This document shows, piece by piece, positions 1 to 8,366 of a DNA stretch of 64,000 bases. Every line of letters starts with the position of its first letter. The stretch's first letter is position 1. The translations under genes and the position numbers were made by a program. The stretch lies in assembly GCA_965204405.1 (NCBI GenBank), contig CBDBEN010000005.1:2666001-2730000 (forward strand), in the 5' to 3' direction. The notes beneath the pieces were generated by a model. It ran no database searches. It was given only the letters and a program-made list of their open reading frames with translations, and had not been told where the DNA came from. The stretch is from JANQPX01 sp965204405. Lineage in GTDB: Bacteria > Pseudomonadota > Alphaproteobacteria > Geminicoccales > Geminicoccaceae.

Positions 1-1
1 A

Positions 2-238
2 GGGATCGAAAAAGCCAATACCGGTCATCATCATCTTCTGGTAAACACCCCGCTGCCGGCGCTGGACGAGCCAATTCCCGCTGACGAAAAACATCTCCAT
101 TTCGGCCTGGGACAAACGCAAACGACGCTCACTTTACCCAGGGGCCAGCATACGCTCCAACTGATCATGGGGGACCATGATCATGTCCCCCATAACCCAC
201 CGGTCGTTTCCAAACAGATTACCGTCACTGTCCAGTAG
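2..238 (+). CDS. DUF4399 domain protein, C-terminal part
   Basis: An open frame enters from the left window edge and ends at TAG 236-238, giving 78 C-terminal residues. Visible motifs are HHHLLVN near the left edge, HLHFGLGQTQ in the middle and GDHDHVPHNPPVVS near the end. This His-rich pattern is typical of small DUF4399 proteins, which are usually exported and whose function is unknown. The N-terminus and any signal peptide lie outside the window. The gene converges on the M20 deacetylase gene with only 14 bp between the stop codons. The family call rests on motif memory and no function is claimed. Confidence 0.7.
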   Translation, partial: GIEKANTGHHHLLVNTPLPALDEPIPADEKHLHFGLGQTQTTLTLPRGQHTLQLIMGDHDHVPHNPPVVSKQITVTVQ

Positions 239-252
239 GTGTCGGCGAGTTG

Positions 253-1419
253 CTAGATGAGCTTCGACTTCAGCTTGTCCAGCATAGAGAGGCAGGCGTT
301 CAGCTGGTCCGCCTCGATAAATTCATCGGCCTTGTGCGCCTGGGCGATGGAACCTGGGCCACAGATGATCGACGAGATGCCGGCTGACTGAAACAAGCCT
401 GCCTCGGTGCCGAATGCCACCACATCGGTGCTGTTCGCGCCGGTCAGCTCGGTGACGATGTCCCGGGCTTCGGAATGAGAGACCGGCTGCAATCCGTCGA
501 CCTCGCAAATCGTCTCCGTAACGATATCGGCTGCTGGGTGGTGCCTGGTCATATCGGGTAGAAGGGTCGTATCGACAAAGGATTTCATCACCGCCTTGAC
601 ATGATCGGCGTCTTGCCTCTGCACCGGTCTTATCTCCCAGTCGACATGGCAATGCTGAGCAATCACGTTACGTGCTGTGCCGCCCTCGATCCTGCCTGCG
701 TGCATGGTGGTATAGGGTGGCTCGAAGCGGCTGGCTGGCGGCGCGCTCTTTTCGACGTCGTCCCGTAGTTCCAGCAGGCGCGATACAAAGCGAACGGCAT
801 ACTCGATGGCACTGACACCTGCGTTCGGCGCTGAGCTGTGGCCTTCGATGCCTTTGAAGGTCGTGGTGTATTCATAACAACCTTTATGTCCCTCGATGAG
901 GCGCATCTCGGTCGGCTCGCCAATGATGGCTACGCTTGGCTTTATGTCGGCCTTCTCAAGCGCATTTAGCAGCGCTTGAGCCCCGAAGCAGCCGATCTCC
1001 TCATCATAGGTGAAAGCAAAGTGGAGGGGGCGACGAAGCGGCAGGTCGGCGAAATCCTGTGCCATGGCTACCGCTGCCGCGATAAAACCCTTCATGTCAC
1101 AGGTCCCGCGGCCGAACAGGCGGCCCTCACGCGCCACCATGGTGAATGGATCGGTGCGCCAGTCCTGTCCTGCTACAGGCACGACATCGGTATGGCCTGA
1201 CAGCACGATCCCACCATCGATCTTCGGGCCAAGGGTCGCAAACAAATTGGCCTTCTCGCCAGTCTCATCAGAAGATGTCCAGACCTCGGCGCCGGCACTC
1301 TCCAGCAATGCTGCAAGATAGCCAATCATCTCGAAATTGCTGTCAGAGGAAATCGTCGGAAAAGCGATCAGGTCGCCGAGGATGCGCTTCGTGGCTTCCA
1401 GGTGGTGATGGATCATCAT
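253..1419 (-). CDS. argE: M20 family deacetylase, acetylornithine deacetylase-like (ArgE)
   Basis: Zinc-dependent M20 amidohydrolase of 388 residues. With the start used here, the signatures are SGHTD (His76), GRGTCDMKG (Asp108), the catalytic and metal-binding YDEE (Glu140/141) and a C-terminal His in IAQAHKADEF. The family removes acyl groups from N-acyl amino acids, classically N-acetylornithine to ornithine. The ATG at 1419 is preferred because it lies one base after the TGA of the upstream AcnX small subunit, which suggests translational coupling; an upstream in-frame start at 1461 would overlap that gene by 41 bp. No other arginine gene is nearby and it is the third gene of an AcnX operon. 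It may therefore act on a catabolic N-acyl substrate, so the symbol gives family and not proven substrate. Confidence 0.85.
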   Translation of the reverse strand: MMIHHHLEATKRILGDLIAFPTISSDSNFEMIGYLAALLESAGAEVWTSSDETGEKANLFATLGPKIDGGIVLSGHTDVVPVAGQDWRTDPFTMVAREGRLFGRGTCDMKGFIAAAVAMAQDFADLPLRRPLHFAFTYDEEIGCFGAQALLNALEKADIKPSVAIIGEPTEMRLIEGHKGCYEYTTTFKGIEGHSSAPNAGVSAIEYAVRFVSRLLELRDDVEKSAPPASRFEPPYTTMHAGRIEGGTARNVIAQHCHVDWEIRPVQRQDADHVKAVMKSFVDTTLLPDMTRHHPAADIVTETICEVDGLQPVSHSEARDIVTELTGANSTDVVAFGTEAGLFQSAGISSIICGPGSIAQAHKADEFIEADQLNACLSMLDKLKSKLI

Positions 1420-1420
1420 C

Positions 1421-1837
1421 TCAACCGTCGTTCTCTTGTGTGATGAAACCACCGTAGTCAATCCTGAGGATAGAGCCAGAGTTCAGATCATCGAGTTTGC
1501 CGTGCAGGATCGGAATGGTACCGAAGCCCATCTCCCGCCCCACTAGAACCGCCATGCCGATGATAGCGTCGGCCTCGCCGAGAATAAGCGCGAGAGGTGC
1601 GTTCTTTTTGTACAGCAGTTCCAAAAGAATCTGACTGGACGAACTTGAACCGACGATCCTTGGAACCGCCAGGATCTTGCCGGCAACGAATAGCTCATGA
1701 TCCGGATGTTTCGGATCACTGATCAGCCCTGTTGCCGGATCGACTCCGCCCCAAAAACAGATCGGTGCCCGAAGCTTCAAGAGCTCGCCGCGCACGGAAC
1801 CATCAAACAGTACTGAAGCCTTGGCCGTCACGACCAT
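1421..1837 (-). CDS. Aconitase X swivel-domain (DUF126) small subunit
   Basis: Small subunit of 138 residues of a two-subunit aconitase X (AcnX). The motif PRIVGSSSSSQILLELL carries the serine-rich segment of the swivel domain, followed by LGEADAIIGMAVLVGREMG. In characterised bacterial type II AcnX enzymes this subunit joins the large one to dehydrate cis-3-hydroxy-L-proline; other members act on other hydroxy acids. The ATG at 1837 overlaps the end of the large-subunit gene by 10 bp (ATGGTCGTGA), which fixes the start better than the longer frame reaching 1885. Transcription continues into the M20 deacetylase. The substrate cannot be read from the sequence. Confidence 0.85.
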   Translation of the reverse strand: MVVTAKASVLFDGSVRGELLKLRAPICFWGGVDPATGLISDPKHPDHELFVAGKILAVPRIVGSSSSSQILLELLYKKNAPLALILGEADAIIGMAVLVGREMGFGTIPILHGKLDDLNSGSILRIDYGGFITQENDG

Positions 1838-3078
1838 AGGCTCTCGTCCCGCTCGACTAGGCCGGTCTCGGCCGATCGCACGCAATCCGCCAGCGATCCG
1901 TAGACGACATCGTGATTGACGGTAGACGGTGAATAGTGGGCGAACTTGCCGGAATTGGTCATCAGAACGCCGCTCGATTGCTTAAGGATCGGGGCGACCA
2001 CGACACATGTCCCGATAACGAACACCACACCCGCCCGTTCAAGGGCCTGACGCGTGCCCATTCTGTCCAGGATCTGAAAAACGTCATGGCGGGTGCAGAC
2101 ATAGACAGGTTTCTCGAAATGACGTCCTTCAGAAAGGCCTGCAAGCCGCCTACACTCATCCAGTGAGAAATGTGGGCTGCCGAGAGCCACACAATCAATG
2201 TCCCTGGAGCCTGTGGTGGAGAGCTTGTCCCTGGCGGTCCGCATCATCGAAGGTGTGGGGACAATCACCAGTTCCGGCGGCTCGCCCGCAAAAGCTTCGG
2301 CTTCAGTCCTTGCTTCCGGAGTCACGCCGATGACGTGAAAGAGAGCAACGGACCCGGTGGAGGCGGCGGCGGCACCGAGAGCTTTCAGCTGATCGTCACC
2401 GACGTCTGTAGGCAATCCCTTGATCGCGGCGATCGTTGTTCCGACAGACTCACCGAGCCAGGCGCCCAGGACCGGAAAGAAACTATCTTCGCGCAAGAGG
2501 GCAGGGGAGAGATCGGTGAGGTCGATCAGAATACGCGCCCGGCGGTTCTCCTGCAGATGCAGGCCGACATAGGGCGCGCGACCGGTGATCGCTGCGCAAA
2601 TATCCAAAAAATCGCCATAGCGATTGGTGCGTGCACCGAGAGCGGAATTGGCGAAGACGATCGCATTGCTCTCCGCCCAGGCGATCTGCTCGCCAAGCTT
2701 GGGCCGATAGCCCGCCTGATAAGGCGCACAAGTCCAACTCTGAGTGCAGCCGAGATCGACATAGGCGTCCATCAGTCGTTTACTCATGCTCCTGGCATGG
2801 GCATCAGCGATGACGAGGTCGGGATGGAGGAGATCAAGAGCGCCGACATTGAGGGAGGAGGGAACCGACACCTTACCGCCGAGATCGCGAAGCCGCTCCG
2901 CAAACAGCACACCTGCATCGCCGAAATAGACGCAGCCGTCGATATGCGCCGACGTGATCGGTACTAAGCTCTTGGCACCCATCAGTTCTGCTGTTTCCAC
3001 CAAAATGCGCATCGCCATGGCGCTTGCATCAGGGGCGCCGGGAGCAAGGTGTGATTTTTCTTCTTCTGACAGATGCAT
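1828..3078 (-). CDS. Aconitase X catalytic (DUF521) large subunit
   Basis: Large subunit of 416 residues of an AcnX hydro-lyase. Diagnostic stretches are SAHIDGCVYFGDAG, PSSLNVGALDL, GCTQSWTCAPYQ and GEQIAWAESNAIVFANS, then ALGARTNRYGDFLDICAAIT. Cysteines in these motifs and in RDIDCVALGSPHFS and VIGTCVVV are candidate Fe-S ligands. Known relatives are cis-3-hydroxy-L-proline dehydratase and archaeal phosphomevalonate dehydratase. A hydroxyproline role would normally come with a pyrroline-2-carboxylate reductase, which is not seen here, so the substrate is open. It is the first gene of a three-gene overlapping operon, divergent from the SDR at 3195. Confidence 0.88.
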   Translation of the reverse strand: MHLSEEEKSHLAPGAPDASAMAMRILVETAELMGAKSLVPITSAHIDGCVYFGDAGVLFAERLRDLGGKVSVPSSLNVGALDLLHPDLVIADAHARSMSKRLMDAYVDLGCTQSWTCAPYQAGYRPKLGEQIAWAESNAIVFANSALGARTNRYGDFLDICAAITGRAPYVGLHLQENRRARILIDLTDLSPALLREDSFFPVLGAWLGESVGTTIAAIKGLPTDVGDDQLKALGAAAASTGSVALFHVIGVTPEARTEAEAFAGEPPELVIVPTPSMMRTARDKLSTTGSRDIDCVALGSPHFSLDECRRLAGLSEGRHFEKPVYVCTRHDVFQILDRMGTRQALERAGVVFVIGTCVVVAPILKQSSGVLMTNSGKFAHYSPSTVNHDVVYGSLADCVRSAETGLVERDESLWS

Positions 3079-3112
3079 GCCTATCGACTTTGCACGATCA
3101 CTCGATGATCCT

Positions 3113-3157
3113 TTGATACGAGATCCGAAACCAGAACAGCTTGCTTGATAACGAGAT
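3113..3157. promoter_or_regulatory. Direct repeat in the acnX/SDR divergent promoter region
   Basis: Two near-identical boxes, TTGATACGAGAT (3113-3124) and TTGATAACGAGAT (3145-3157), lie 32 bp apart, about three helical turns, between the divergent acnX and SDR genes. This spacing would suit a regulator binding one DNA face twice. Seen directly in sequence; function is inferred and no regulator gene adjoins. Confidence 0.3.
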
Positions 3158-3194
3158 GCAAGCCCTTTGCCGTCTCCAAAGGAGAGCTTGATCG

Positions 3195-3956
3195 ATGATT
3201 ACCTATGACTTGAGGGGGAAAAACGCTGTGGTGACCGGCGGTGCTTCCGGCATCGGACTTGCGGCCGTCACCATGCTTACCAAGGCCGGCGCTTCAGTCG
3301 CCATGAACCATTTGCCCAACGACAAGATGGCGGAGAAAGCCATCGCTGCTCTTCTGGAGCAAGGGTGCGACGTGATCGGTGCGCCGGGCTCGGTTGCCGA
3401 AGCCGACACCGCCGAGATGATGGTGGAGAAAGCCATATCCGAGCTGGGTGGGCTCGATTTCCTTATCAACAACGCCGGCACACCGGCAACCTCGGAACCG
3501 ATACCGCCATCCGAATTGGAGCACATGGACGAAGCATTCTGGGACAAGATCCTGCAGACCAATCTCCTGGGTCCGTTCCGCTGCGCCAAGGCAGCGGCCC
3601 CCGCGCTGAAAGCATCCGGGGGCGCCGTCGTCAGCACGGCCTCGATCGCTGGCATGGGAACTCAAGGCAGCTCGATTGCCTATGCTGCAAGCAAGGGCGC
3701 ACTCGTTAACATGACCCGCAGTCTCGCCCGTGGCCTAGGGCCGGATGTACGGGTCAATGCGGTAGCCCCCGGTCATGTCGACACGCCCTGGACGGCAAGC
3801 TGGCCAGCCGAACGCAAGCAGATGAGCCGGGACCAGGCCGTGCTGAAACGCCGATGCACGCCTAATGATATCGCCGAGGTTATGCTTTTTCTTTTAGCAA
3901 GCGCCAGCATGATCACCGGCCAGACGATCGTCGTCGATGGTGGGCTGACTTTGTAG
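3195..3956 (+). CDS. SDR family NAD(P)-dependent oxidoreductase
   Basis: Classical short-chain dehydrogenase of 253 residues. It has the cofactor loop TGGASGIG (14-21), NNAG (92-95), and a catalytic Ser150-Tyr163-Lys167 set (YAASK). It ends in the usual GQTIVVDGGLTL. Such enzymes oxidise or reduce an alcohol/ketone carbon with NAD(H) or NADP(H). An AAAGGAGAG ribosome site precedes the ATG at 3195. The gene is divergent from acnX and converges on tctA, so it plausibly oxidises an intermediate of the acid pathway encoded around it. The substrate is not predictable. Confidence 0.88.
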   Translation: MITYDLRGKNAVVTGGASGIGLAAVTMLTKAGASVAMNHLPNDKMAEKAIAALLEQGCDVIGAPGSVAEADTAEMMVEKAISELGGLDFLINNAGTPATSEPIPPSELEHMDEAFWDKILQTNLLGPFRCAKAAAPALKASGGAVVSTASIAGMGTQGSSIAYAASKGALVNMTRSLARGLGPDVRVNAVAPGHVDTPWTASWPAERKQMSRDQAVLKRRCTPNDIAEVMLFLLASASMITGQTIVVDGGLTL

Positions 3957-3960
3957 ACCC

Positions 3961-3986
3961 GGCCTTGGGGACCGCATCCCCAAGCC
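3961..3986. terminator. Hairpin between convergent SDR and tctA
   Basis: An inverted repeat GGCCTTGGGGA / TCCCCAAGCC with a 5-base loop and one bulged C lies between the stops of the SDR (3956) and tctA (4011). There is no clear T-run on either strand, so it is only a possible bidirectional terminator. Confidence 0.35.
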
Positions 3987-4010
3987 TGGAAGGATTGCCG
4001 GATCAGGTTC

Positions 4011-5516
4011 TCAATCGCTGTGCGCTTCCGGTTTTTTCAGCAGTTTCCTTAGGAACATCGGTGCGATAAAGCCGGCGACCGCGGCGATCCAGAGCCCGAT
4101 GGCAATGCCCGAAGAGAAGAGGAAGGTCCAGTCACCGCCGGAGATAACCATCGCACGTCTTAGACTGTCTTCCATATGGCCGCCGAGCAGAATTCCGAGA
4201 ATGATCGGTACGGTCGGGACATCGAGTTTGCGCAGGAAGAAGCCGAGTACTCCGAAACCAATCATCAAGAGCAGATCGAAGGAACTGCCGGAAAGCGAGT
4301 AGATGCCGACGAACGAAACCATGGTCACGCCCGGCAGCAGAACCCAGGGCGGAACCGACAGGATCCTGACGAACAGTCTGACCATCGGCACGTTCAGGAC
4401 CAGAAGCACGATATTGGCGATCAGGAGCGAGGCGATCAGCCCCCAGACGACCTCCGGGCGCTCCTCGAACAGTAGCGGTCCCGGCGTGATGTTAAGGGTC
4501 ATCAGCAGAGCCAGCAGCACCGCGGTCGTGCCAGAGCCGGGGACGCCCAGGGTAAGCATTGGCACCAGCGCGCCGCCAGCAGCGGCATTGTTGCCTGCTT
4601 CAGGGGCGGCTATGCCTCTAGGATCGCCTTGACCGAAACGATTGTCTTTCTTCACCAGCGCCTTTTCCGACATATAGGCCAGGAAACTGCCGAGCGAAGC
4701 GCCTGCTCCCGGCAAAACACCGGCGACGAAGCCGATCACGGTTGAGCGGAGCATGGTGATGAAGCTGCCGGCAATGTCGCGAAACGGGATGGTGAGCTTT
4801 TCGAGTTTTACGCCGATGGCCGAACTCTTGCCGTGGCTTTCGATGAACACGAACACCTCAGTCACGGCAAACAAGCCAACAATGGCTACCAGGAAATCGA
4901 CACCGTCCATCAAATGGAGATTGCCGTAAGTGAAACGCGGCATGCCGGTCGAATTATCGAGCCCGATCATCGCGATTCCGAGACCGATGCAGGCAGCAAT
5001 CGCCGCCTTGGCCTGGTTGTTCGAGGACATACCGCCAAGAGTGCAAAAGGCGAGCATGTAGAGCGCGAAATATTCCGCGGGGCCGAACAGAAAGGCCACG
5101 CGCGCCAGTAGCGGGGCCAGCAGCATCAGGCCGAACGTCGCCAGCATGGCGCCGACGAAGGAGGCAACGCCCGAGAGCACCAGCGCATCGCTGGCCCGCC
5201 CGGCCTTGGCCATGGGATAGCCGTCAAGCGTGGTCATGAGCGCTGGTTCGTCGCCAGGTATGTTGAGCAGGATCGACGAGATGCGCCCGCCATACATCGC
5301 GCCGTAATAGACACTGGTCATCAAAACCAAGGCTTCGGTGGCATCGAGGCCGAGGGAAAAGGCGAGCGGTATCAGGATAGCGACGCCGTTGGACGGTCCC
5401 AGTCCTGGCAGGGCTCCGATGACCGTGCCGAGAATGCACCCCGCGACCGCAAGGCCAAGGGTTGTCGGTGTCAGCGCAACGGCAAAGCCTTGGGCGAGAA
5501 GGGAGAAAATTTCCAT
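4011..5516 (-). CDS. tctA: Tripartite tricarboxylate transporter large membrane subunit TctA
   Basis: Membrane protein of 501 residues with about a dozen hydrophobic segments. It carries the TctA signature GALPGLGPSNGVAILIPL near residues 34-51 and a second related GVLPGAGASLGSFLAY stretch around the middle, the usual internal repeat of the family. It forms the channel part of a secondary importer that uses an ion gradient and a periplasmic binding protein to import carboxylates. It is the last gene of a tctC-tctB-tctA operon, 21 bp after tctB. Length is normal. The transported acid is unknown; the nearby AcnX, CoA-transferase and SDR suggest a hydroxy or dicarboxylic acid. Confidence 0.93.
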   Translation of the reverse strand: MEIFSLLAQGFAVALTPTTLGLAVAGCILGTVIGALPGLGPSNGVAILIPLAFSLGLDATEALVLMTSVYYGAMYGGRISSILLNIPGDEPALMTTLDGYPMAKAGRASDALVLSGVASFVGAMLATFGLMLLAPLLARVAFLFGPAEYFALYMLAFCTLGGMSSNNQAKAAIAACIGLGIAMIGLDNSTGMPRFTYGNLHLMDGVDFLVAIVGLFAVTEVFVFIESHGKSSAIGVKLEKLTIPFRDIAGSFITMLRSTVIGFVAGVLPGAGASLGSFLAYMSEKALVKKDNRFGQGDPRGIAAPEAGNNAAAGGALVPMLTLGVPGSGTTAVLLALLMTLNITPGPLLFEERPEVVWGLIASLLIANIVLLVLNVPMVRLFVRILSVPPWVLLPGVTMVSFVGIYSLSGSSFDLLLMIGFGVLGFFLRKLDVPTVPIILGILLGGHMEDSLRRAMVISGGDWTFLFSSGIAIGLWIAAVAGFIAPMFLRKLLKKPEAHSD

Positions 5517-5537
5517 GTCAGGAGCGCCCGAATATAG

Positions 5538-5966
5538 TCATAGTTTCGGCAGGGCGAACAGGCCGAGCCCAAGGGCGTATTTGAAGATCAAAAACAGTCC
5601 GATCGACAGGCCGAGCCCAGTCAGCGCGGCCAGGGCGGGGCGGGGTCGGATCTGATAGCTGAGCAGGCCGGCTGCCAAAGCCGTCGGGATCAGAAAGCCC
5701 ATCGGCCGCAGAGCATAGGCGTAGCCGATCAGCACCACGACGGCGATCAACAGCTTGCCGACAGCAGAAAGCGATGGCCAGGTAGGATCTTCATCCGGCC
5801 TCAGTAGCACGGTGAGCGCACACAAGATCAGCACGCCACCAATCAAATAGGGAAAGGTCCTGGGTCCTACCGGATCCGACAAAAAGCTCGTCTCGATCTG
5901 CGTGGCGCTCAGGATGAACCCAAGCGCCACGGCAATGATCGCAAGACCGAAAATCCGGTCACTCAA
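5538..5966 (-). CDS. tctB: Tripartite tricarboxylate transporter small membrane subunit TctB
   Basis: Protein of 142 residues with four predicted membrane helices, including IFGLAIIAVALGFILSA at the N-terminus. It contains the family motif SDPVGPRTFPYLIGG, seen in most TctB proteins just after helix 1. TctB pairs with TctA in the inner membrane. The gene sits between tctC (12 bp upstream) and tctA (21 bp downstream), in the usual C-B-A order. Sequence conservation in this subunit is low, so the call rests on size, helices, motif and position. Confidence 0.88.
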   Translation of the reverse strand: MSDRIFGLAIIAVALGFILSATQIETSFLSDPVGPRTFPYLIGGVLILCALTVLLRPDEDPTWPSLSAVGKLLIAVVVLIGYAYALRPMGFLIPTALAAGLLSYQIRPRPALAALTGLGLSIGLFLIFKYALGLGLFALPKL

Positions 5967-5978
5967 CGTTGTTACTCG

Positions 5979-6944
5979 CTATTGAATGACACCGATTTCG
6001 CGAGAAAGCGTCTCGACTTCCTGAATAACGCCAGAGACGTAGTTCTGGAAGTCATCGCCGACTTTGTTGAAGGGAGCGAGGCCATTGGCGGTCATCGCTT
6101 CCGCCCACTCGTCGGATGCACCGACTTGGGCAAGGGCATCAGACCATTTCTGATAGGCCTCGTCGGAGATGTCTTTCGGCACATAGAGGCCGCGCCAGTT
6201 GACGGCAACCACGTCGATGCCCTGTTCCTTCGCGGTCGGGATATCATCGAAGCCGGGGATACGCTCTTCGGTAAAGGCTGCGAGCACACGAACATCGCCG
6301 GACTTCAAGAAGCCGACGACCTCGGAGATATCACCGGTCATCGCCTGCGTGAATCCGCCGATGGTCTGGGTGATCGCATCGGCACCGCCTTCGACACCGA
6401 TGTATTTCACAGCCTTGATGTCGGTAAAGCCTGCGCGGCCAAGAGCCATCAGCACCTTCAAGTGATCGAAGCCGCCCGCCGCCGAACCGCCAGCGAAGGA
6501 GACGGAAGCCGGATCGGCCTTCACGGCATCGATCAGATCGGTAAGAGACTGAAAGGGCGAGTCCTTGCCGACGACGATCACGCCGGGATCGGCGCCGATC
6601 GCGCCGAGGAAGCGCACCTGATCGGAAGTCATGCCGCCATAGGCATTCTGCGCCAACCTGGTCGCGGTCGCCGACGAGGCCGCCACGATGAGATCCTCAT
6701 CCGAGCCCCGCTCGTTGACGACATGGGAATAGGCGAGACCACCGCCGCCGCCGGCCATGTTGGTTACCTGGATCGGATCGGCTACAGCGCCGATGTCATG
6801 CATGATCTTGCCTATGGTTCGGCAGGTGAAATCCCAGCCGCCACCTGGATTGGCGGGTGCGATGCACTCCGCTGCCATGGCCTGTCCGGCCAGCCCGAGC
6901 CCGAGCACGGCGCCGACTGCTACTTTTGCTATGTTTATAGTCAC
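5979..6944 (-). CDS. tctC: Tripartite tricarboxylate transporter periplasmic binding protein TctC
   Basis: Periplasmic binding protein of 321 residues with a signal peptide (INIAKVAVGAVLGLGLAGQ then AMAA). It shows the Bug/TctC features APANPGGGWDFTCRTIGK, GGGGLAYSHV and a conserved C-terminal domain. It captures a carboxylate for TctAB. The GTG start at 6944 is chosen because an AGGGAG ribosome site lies nine bases upstream and the signal peptide then begins at residue 2. The longer in-frame extension to 7067 would put about 40 non-secretory residues in front. First gene of the tct operon, divergent from the CoA-transferase. Confidence 0.9.
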   Translation of the reverse strand: MTINIAKVAVGAVLGLGLAGQAMAAECIAPANPGGGWDFTCRTIGKIMHDIGAVADPIQVTNMAGGGGGLAYSHVVNERGSDEDLIVAASSATATRLAQNAYGGMTSDQVRFLGAIGADPGVIVVGKDSPFQSLTDLIDAVKADPASVSFAGGSAAGGFDHLKVLMALGRAGFTDIKAVKYIGVEGGADAITQTIGGFTQAMTGDISEVVGFLKSGDVRVLAAFTEERIPGFDDIPTAKEQGIDVVAVNWRGLYVPKDISDEAYQKWSDALAQVGASDEWAEAMTANGLAPFNKVGDDFQNYVSGVIQEVETLSREIGVIQ

Positions 6945-7072
6945 GGATTGCAACTCCCTGGATTTCCTAAACAGACCAGCGCTTGCCGCATGGCCAGCTT
7001 TCCATTGTGGGAAAAAACTTGTGCCCATTCGTCCGGTCTTGTCAAACCCCAATCTTTCTCTGCTCAATGGAT

Positions 7073-7084
7073 TCGTTCGAACGA
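7073..7084. promoter_or_regulatory. 12-bp palindrome in the tctC/CoA-transferase divergent region
   Basis: TCGTTCGAACGA is a perfect 12-bp palindrome, 29 bp before the CoA-transferase ATG and about 130 bp from the tctC start. Its outer TCGT..ACGA resembles FadR-type GntR half sites, but the spacing is one base longer than the usual TNGTNNNACNA. It may co-regulate the two divergent units. Operator identity is inference. Confidence 0.35.
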
Positions 7085-7112
7085 CGTACTCTGTTTTGGA
7101 AAAAATGCGGCC

Positions 7113-8315
7113 ATGTCCAATGCTGCCAGCCCGCTTTCAGGCCTTCGTGTTCTCGATCTGACCAATGTGTTGGCAGGCCCCTTCTGCTGTCATCAGCTCG
7201 CTCATATGGGGGCAGAGGTGATCAAGGTTGAAGCCGTTGGGCGAGGGGATCTCGCCCGCAATCTCGGTGCCGATCCAAGGTTGAACGCAGCGGGCATGGG
7301 GGTTTCATTTCTCGCCCAAAATGCCGGCAAGAAGTCCGTAACGCTCAATCTAAAGCACAAAACCGGCAAAGACCTCCTCAAGCGCCTCGTGGACACCGCT
7401 GATGTCTTGGTCGAGAATTTCCGACCAGGAGTGATGGATCGTCTGGGTGTCGGCTACGGCGATCTGAAGGCCATCAGGCCCGAGCTTGTCTATTGTGCCA
7501 TATCGGGGTTCGGCCAGGACGGGCCATGGGTTGGACGGCCGGCCTATGATCAAATCATCCAGGGCCTTTCCGGCGTGATGTCGATCACCGGCGATACCGA
7601 TAGCGCTCCGCTTCGCGTCGGTTATCCGGTTGCGGATACGGTTGGCGGCATGACCGCAGCCTTTGCCATCGCTGCCGCGCTCAATGCCAGGCCGAGGGGC
7701 GCCTTTCTCGATGTTTCCATGCTCGAATCAGTGCTGGCGACCATGGGCTGGGCGATTTCGAACTTTTTGATCTCAGGCGTGGAGCCGAAAGCCCATGGCA
7801 ATGAAAATGTGACCTCCGCCCCATCCGGCGCTTTCCGCACGAAGGATGGGCTGATCAACATCGCTGCCAACAAAGATGAGCAATGGGCACTGCTTGTTCG
7901 TTATCTGGGGCGGGAGGATTTGCTGAAGCATCCGGCTTTCGAGACGCGAGAAATTCGAAAGGCTAACCGTTTGGCGCTCAAGACTGAGCTTGAAACGGTC
8001 CTCCTGACCCGGTCAGCCGCCGAATGGGCTGAAGCTCTGAACCGGATTGGCGTTCCAGCCGGCGCTGTTCTGTCGGTGCCTGACGTCTTGGCCGAACCGC
8101 AAATCAAGGACCGTGGCTTTCTCGCGGACTTTGTCGACGTTCCAGGGATCGGTCGGGACATTTCCGTCGTGAGGACCGGGATCAAGATTGATGGACAACC
8201 GCCGTCGGTTAGCGATCCGCCACCGACATTAGGTCAGCACAACGACGATATCTGGCGAGCCTTTGGTCTGGAGGCCGACGAGATCGAAGTCCTTCGCGAG
8301 GCCGGAACGATATAA
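7113..8315 (+). CDS. Family III CoA-transferase (CaiB/BaiF type)
   Basis: Cytosolic enzyme of 400 residues that moves CoA between carboxylic acids. It has the N-terminal LSGLRVLDLTNVLAGPFC, the GAEVIKVE strand, NFRPGVMDRLG, and GRPAYDQIIQG with the likely catalytic Asp146. The reading frame stays open far upstream (to 5982), but that stretch is antisense to tctC; only from ATG 7113 does the protein match family length and motifs. It heads a plus-strand run with a DMT transporter, an RraA-like protein and a GST. It probably activates the acid imported by TctABC. Confidence 0.92.
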   Translation: MSNAASPLSGLRVLDLTNVLAGPFCCHQLAHMGAEVIKVEAVGRGDLARNLGADPRLNAAGMGVSFLAQNAGKKSVTLNLKHKTGKDLLKRLVDTADVLVENFRPGVMDRLGVGYGDLKAIRPELVYCAISGFGQDGPWVGRPAYDQIIQGLSGVMSITGDTDSAPLRVGYPVADTVGGMTAAFAIAAALNARPRGAFLDVSMLESVLATMGWAISNFLISGVEPKAHGNENVTSAPSGAFRTKDGLINIAANKDEQWALLVRYLGREDLLKHPAFETREIRKANRLALKTELETVLLTRSAAEWAEALNRIGVPAGAVLSVPDVLAEPQIKDRGFLADFVDVPGIGRDISVVRTGIKIDGQPPSVSDPPPTLGQHNDDIWRAFGLEADEIEVLREAGTI

Positions 8316-8366
8316 ATGCCCCTGATGACCTTAATCGAGGATTACCGGCATGGGCTTTAGGTCTCC

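Noticed and set aside
2170..2967. 265-codon plus-strand frame opposite the AcnX large subunit
   Set aside because: Antisense to a clear AcnX gene; no motif or ribosome site supports it.
5982..7112. Long open frame joined in front of the CoA-transferase gene
   Set aside because: This stretch is antisense to tctC and has no family similarity; the CoA-transferase has its normal N-terminus from ATG 7113.
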